Shown one piece after another: positions 9,549-11,261 of a stretch of DNA of 11,261 nt (positions are counted from its first letter, which is position 1; every line of letters starts with the position of its first letter). This stretch comes from an uncultured bacterium (GTDB lineage Bacteria; Planctomycetota; Phycisphaerae; Phycisphaerales; SM1A02), in assembly GCA_903867275.1 (NCBI GenBank), contig CAIPQY010000234.1, forward strand, positions 1-11,261. The letters are read 5' to 3'. Position numbers and translations under genes: made by a program. The notes beneath the pieces were generated by a model. The model was not told the DNA's origin and ran no database searches. It was given only the letters and a program-made list of their open reading frames with translations.

Positions 9549-11206
9549 GTCGAGCCCACGCGCGTGCATGCCAGTTGCCCCACCGGACTCCACGCGGGCT
9601 TCGCCGCATCGGAACGCCACAGGAAGTGCCCCGCCATCGCCTCGCTGGTGTCCGGGAAATCGCTGCGCGCGTGCGTGCCGCGACTCTCCGTGCGCGCCAG
9701 GGCCGCCTGGGTGGCAAGCCGGCCGACGGTGAGCAGGTTCTGCACCTCCCAGCCATCCGGCGCGTCGAACACGCGCTCCATGGCGTAGCGATTCCAGAAG
9801 TCGAACATGCCCAGCACATCCTGCATGCGCGCGCCGCTGCGCTCCACGCCCACGTTGCGCCACATGGCGCTGCGCAGACTGCTGCGGATGTCGGACAGAT
9901 CCAGCTCGCCGCGCTCGGTGGCTTCCACCTCGTGCACGATGGTGAATGGCCCGGCTTGCGGCGAGTCGTCGGCCAGGATCGCCTCGGCCGCGCGCGCACC
10001 GAACACCAGACCCTCGAGCAGGCTGTTGCTGGCCAGGCGATTGGCGCCGTGCACGCCGGTGGCTGCGGCCTCGCCGCAGGCGTACAGGCCGGGCAGGTCG
10101 GTGCGGCCATCCATGTCGGTGCGCACGCCGCCCACGAAGTAGTGCGCGGCCGGATGCACAGGAATCAGGTCACGGCCGGCGTCGAGTCCGTAGCCGCCCA
10201 GCATGCGGGCAAGGCCGGGGAAGCGCGTGCGGAAGCCATCACTGCCCATCGCGCGCGCATCCAGCAGCACATGGCTTTCGCCGGTGCTGGCAAGGTGGCG
10301 GATGATGGTGCGACTCACGATGTCGCGCGTGGCGAGTGATCCCAGCGCATGCACGCCGTCCATGATCGAGCGACCCTGCCGATCCACCAGCGTGGCGCCC
10401 TCGCCGCGCACCGCCTCGCTGATCAGGTGCCGCGGCGCACCGGCCACGTACAGCGTGGTGGGATGGAACTGCATGAATTCCAGATCCGCCAGCGTGGCGC
10501 CCGCGCGCCAGGCCATGGCCACGCCGTCGCCGGTGGCCACGCGCGGATTGCTTGTTTCGCGCCACAACTGACCGCAGCCGCCGGTGGCCAGCACCACGGC
10601 CTTCGCCCAGATGATCTGCAGGCCGTGACGCGGGTGCCAGCTCAGCACGCCCGCCGCGCGTCGCTGGCCGCGCCGCCGATCCACCAGCACATCCAGCGCG
10701 AAGCAGCGATCGAAGATGCGCAATCGCTGCAGCGCACGCGCGCGTTCGATCAGGCAACGCGCCAGTTCGGTGCCCGTGGCATCGCCATCCGTGTGCAGGA
10801 TGCGATGGTGATGGTGGCCGCCCTCCAGGCCAAGCGCCGGGGCGCCCGCGTTGTCGCGATCCACGCGCATGCCCCAGCCGAGCAGGCGCCGCACTTCATC
10901 TGCCCCCTGCTGCACCAGCAACCGCACCGGGTCGGGTTCGCACAGGCCCGCGCCGGCTTCAAGCGTGTCGTTCACATGGCCATCGATGGTGTCATCGGGT
11001 GACAGCGCCGCGGCGATGCCGCCCTGCGCCCAACTGGTGTTCGACAGATCCAGCGCCTCCTTGGCCAGCAGGATCACGTCGCTGCGATCACCCAGACCGA
11101 TCGCCGTGCGCAGACCCGCGACGCCCGAACCAACCACCACCGTGTCGCAGAAGATCTGCGGCAGCAGGTTGCTCCGAAAGGGAATCAGCAGCTGGCGGTC
11201 GCTCAT
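9545..11206 (-). CDS. nadB: L-aspartate oxidase NadB
   Basis: A 553-residue FAD enzyme of the fumarate reductase/succinate dehydrogenase flavoprotein family. It oxidises L-aspartate to iminoaspartate in the cytosol, the first step of de novo NAD synthesis before quinolinate synthase NadA. Seen: the dinucleotide-binding GSGVAGL (26-32); the flavin-contacting NTSWAQGGIAAA (56-67); E128 in LEGGH; H248 in FHPT; R294 in LATRDIVSR; H355 in PAAHYFVGGV; and R390 in GANRLASNSLLEG. These are equivalents of the E. coli NadB active-site residues E121, H244, R290, H351 and R386. The C-terminal helical domain with ESRGTHARSDFP is also typical. SNTSWAQGG and the HYxxGG form separate NadB from SdhA/FrdA. Length is slightly above the usual 530-540. 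ATG at 11206 overlaps an upstream stop (ATGA) and no good Shine-Dalgarno is visible, so it is likely an internal operon gene. Confidence 0.96.
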   Translation of the reverse strand: MSDRQLLIPFRSNLLPQIFCDTVVVGSGVAGLRTAIGLGDRSDVILLAKEALDLSNTSWAQGGIAAALSPDDTIDGHVNDTLEAGAGLCEPDPVRLLVQQGADEVRRLLGWGMRVDRDNAGAPALGLEGGHHHHRILHTDGDATGTELARCLIERARALQRLRIFDRCFALDVLVDRRRGQRRAAGVLSWHPRHGLQIIWAKAVVLATGGCGQLWRETSNPRVATGDGVAMAWRAGATLADLEFMQFHPTTLYVAGAPRHLISEAVRGEGATLVDRQGRSIMDGVHALGSLATRDIVSRTIIRHLASTGESHVLLDARAMGSDGFRTRFPGLARMLGGYGLDAGRDLIPVHPAAHYFVGGVRTDMDGRTDLPGLYACGEAAATGVHGANRLASNSLLEGLVFGARAAEAILADDSPQAGPFTIVHEVEATERGELDLSDIRSSLRSAMWRNVGVERSGARMQDVLGMFDFWNRYAMERVFDAPDGWEVQNLLTVGRLATQAALARTESRGTHARSDFPDTSEAMAGHFLWRSDAAKPAWSPVGQLACTRVGST

Positions 11207-11261
11207 GGCTTGGCGGCGGAAGCGGTTCGAATGGCGGAATCGGGCGCGATGCGCGCGATCC
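11203..11261 (-). CDS. 3' end of an unidentified upstream gene (partial)
   Basis: On the minus strand a frame is open from the window edge to a TGA at 11205-11203 that overlaps the nadB ATG as ATGA. It ends IRTASAAKP. The overlap and the lack of a ribosome site for nadB suggest a real coding end in the same operon. Nineteen residues are too few to identify it, and nothing visible marks it as nadA or nadC. Confidence 0.4.
   Translation of the reverse strand, partial: IARIAPDSAIRTASAAKP

Noticed and set aside
9549..9863. Extended start for the lipoprotein frame, giving 310 residues
   Set aside because: The extra residues overlap nadB out of frame and are Arg/Gly/His-rich. The lipobox signal begins at 9548, where the ATGA overlap sits.

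Overview
The window is GC-rich bacterial chromosome with a strong G/C preference at third codon positions in every gene. The ClpC, with its doubled N-terminal repeat, long Ala/Pro/Glu linker and UVR-like middle region, together with the style of the exported proteins, suggests a planctomycete, possibly of the Phycisphaerae type. This placement is inferred from protein character, not from a marker gene. No rRNA, tRNA, CRISPR, insertion sequence or phage gene is visible, and no gap between genes exceeds about 155 bases.

Layout. (1) Bases 1-700, plus strand: a LolD-like ABC transporter ATPase whose first codon(s) lie at or just beyond the left edge. (2) Bases 731-2047, minus strand: an exported zinc-metallopeptidase-like protein, convergent with the ABC gene and divergent from clpC across an 80-base spacer. 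(3) Bases 2128-4647, plus strand: clpC, complete, with a strong ribosome binding site, a perfect inverted repeat in its leader and a textbook intrinsic terminator at 4672-4707. (4) Bases 4801-8924, plus strand: a tightly packed four-gene unit of glucose-1-dehydrogenase-like SDR, GMC flavin oxidoreductase, 10-TM EamA/DMT transporter and SMP-30/gluconolactonase-like lactonase. The first junction has a 7-base gap and the next two are 4-base stop/start overlaps. (5) Bases 8931-11261, minus strand: the tail of an unidentified gene, nadB (L-aspartate oxidase) and a small lipoprotein, each joined to the next by an ATGA overlap. This unit runs tail-to-tail into the lactonase with a 6-base gap.

How they fit together. 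The four-gene unit reads as a small carbohydrate oxidation pathway. An NAD-type dehydrogenase and a flavin dehydrogenase could both oxidise a sugar or polyol, the lactonase would open a lactone product, and the transporter would move a substrate or product across the inner membrane. The substrate cannot be read from the sequence. clpC and nadB are housekeeping genes (regulated proteolysis, NAD synthesis). The ABC ATPase, the exported peptidase and the lipoprotein belong to the cell envelope. The best candidate for something undescribed is the oxidation cluster, in particular its apparently cytosolic GMC enzyme with a CxxCxxCx4C cysteine cluster. I do not see a clearly novel defence or mobile system.
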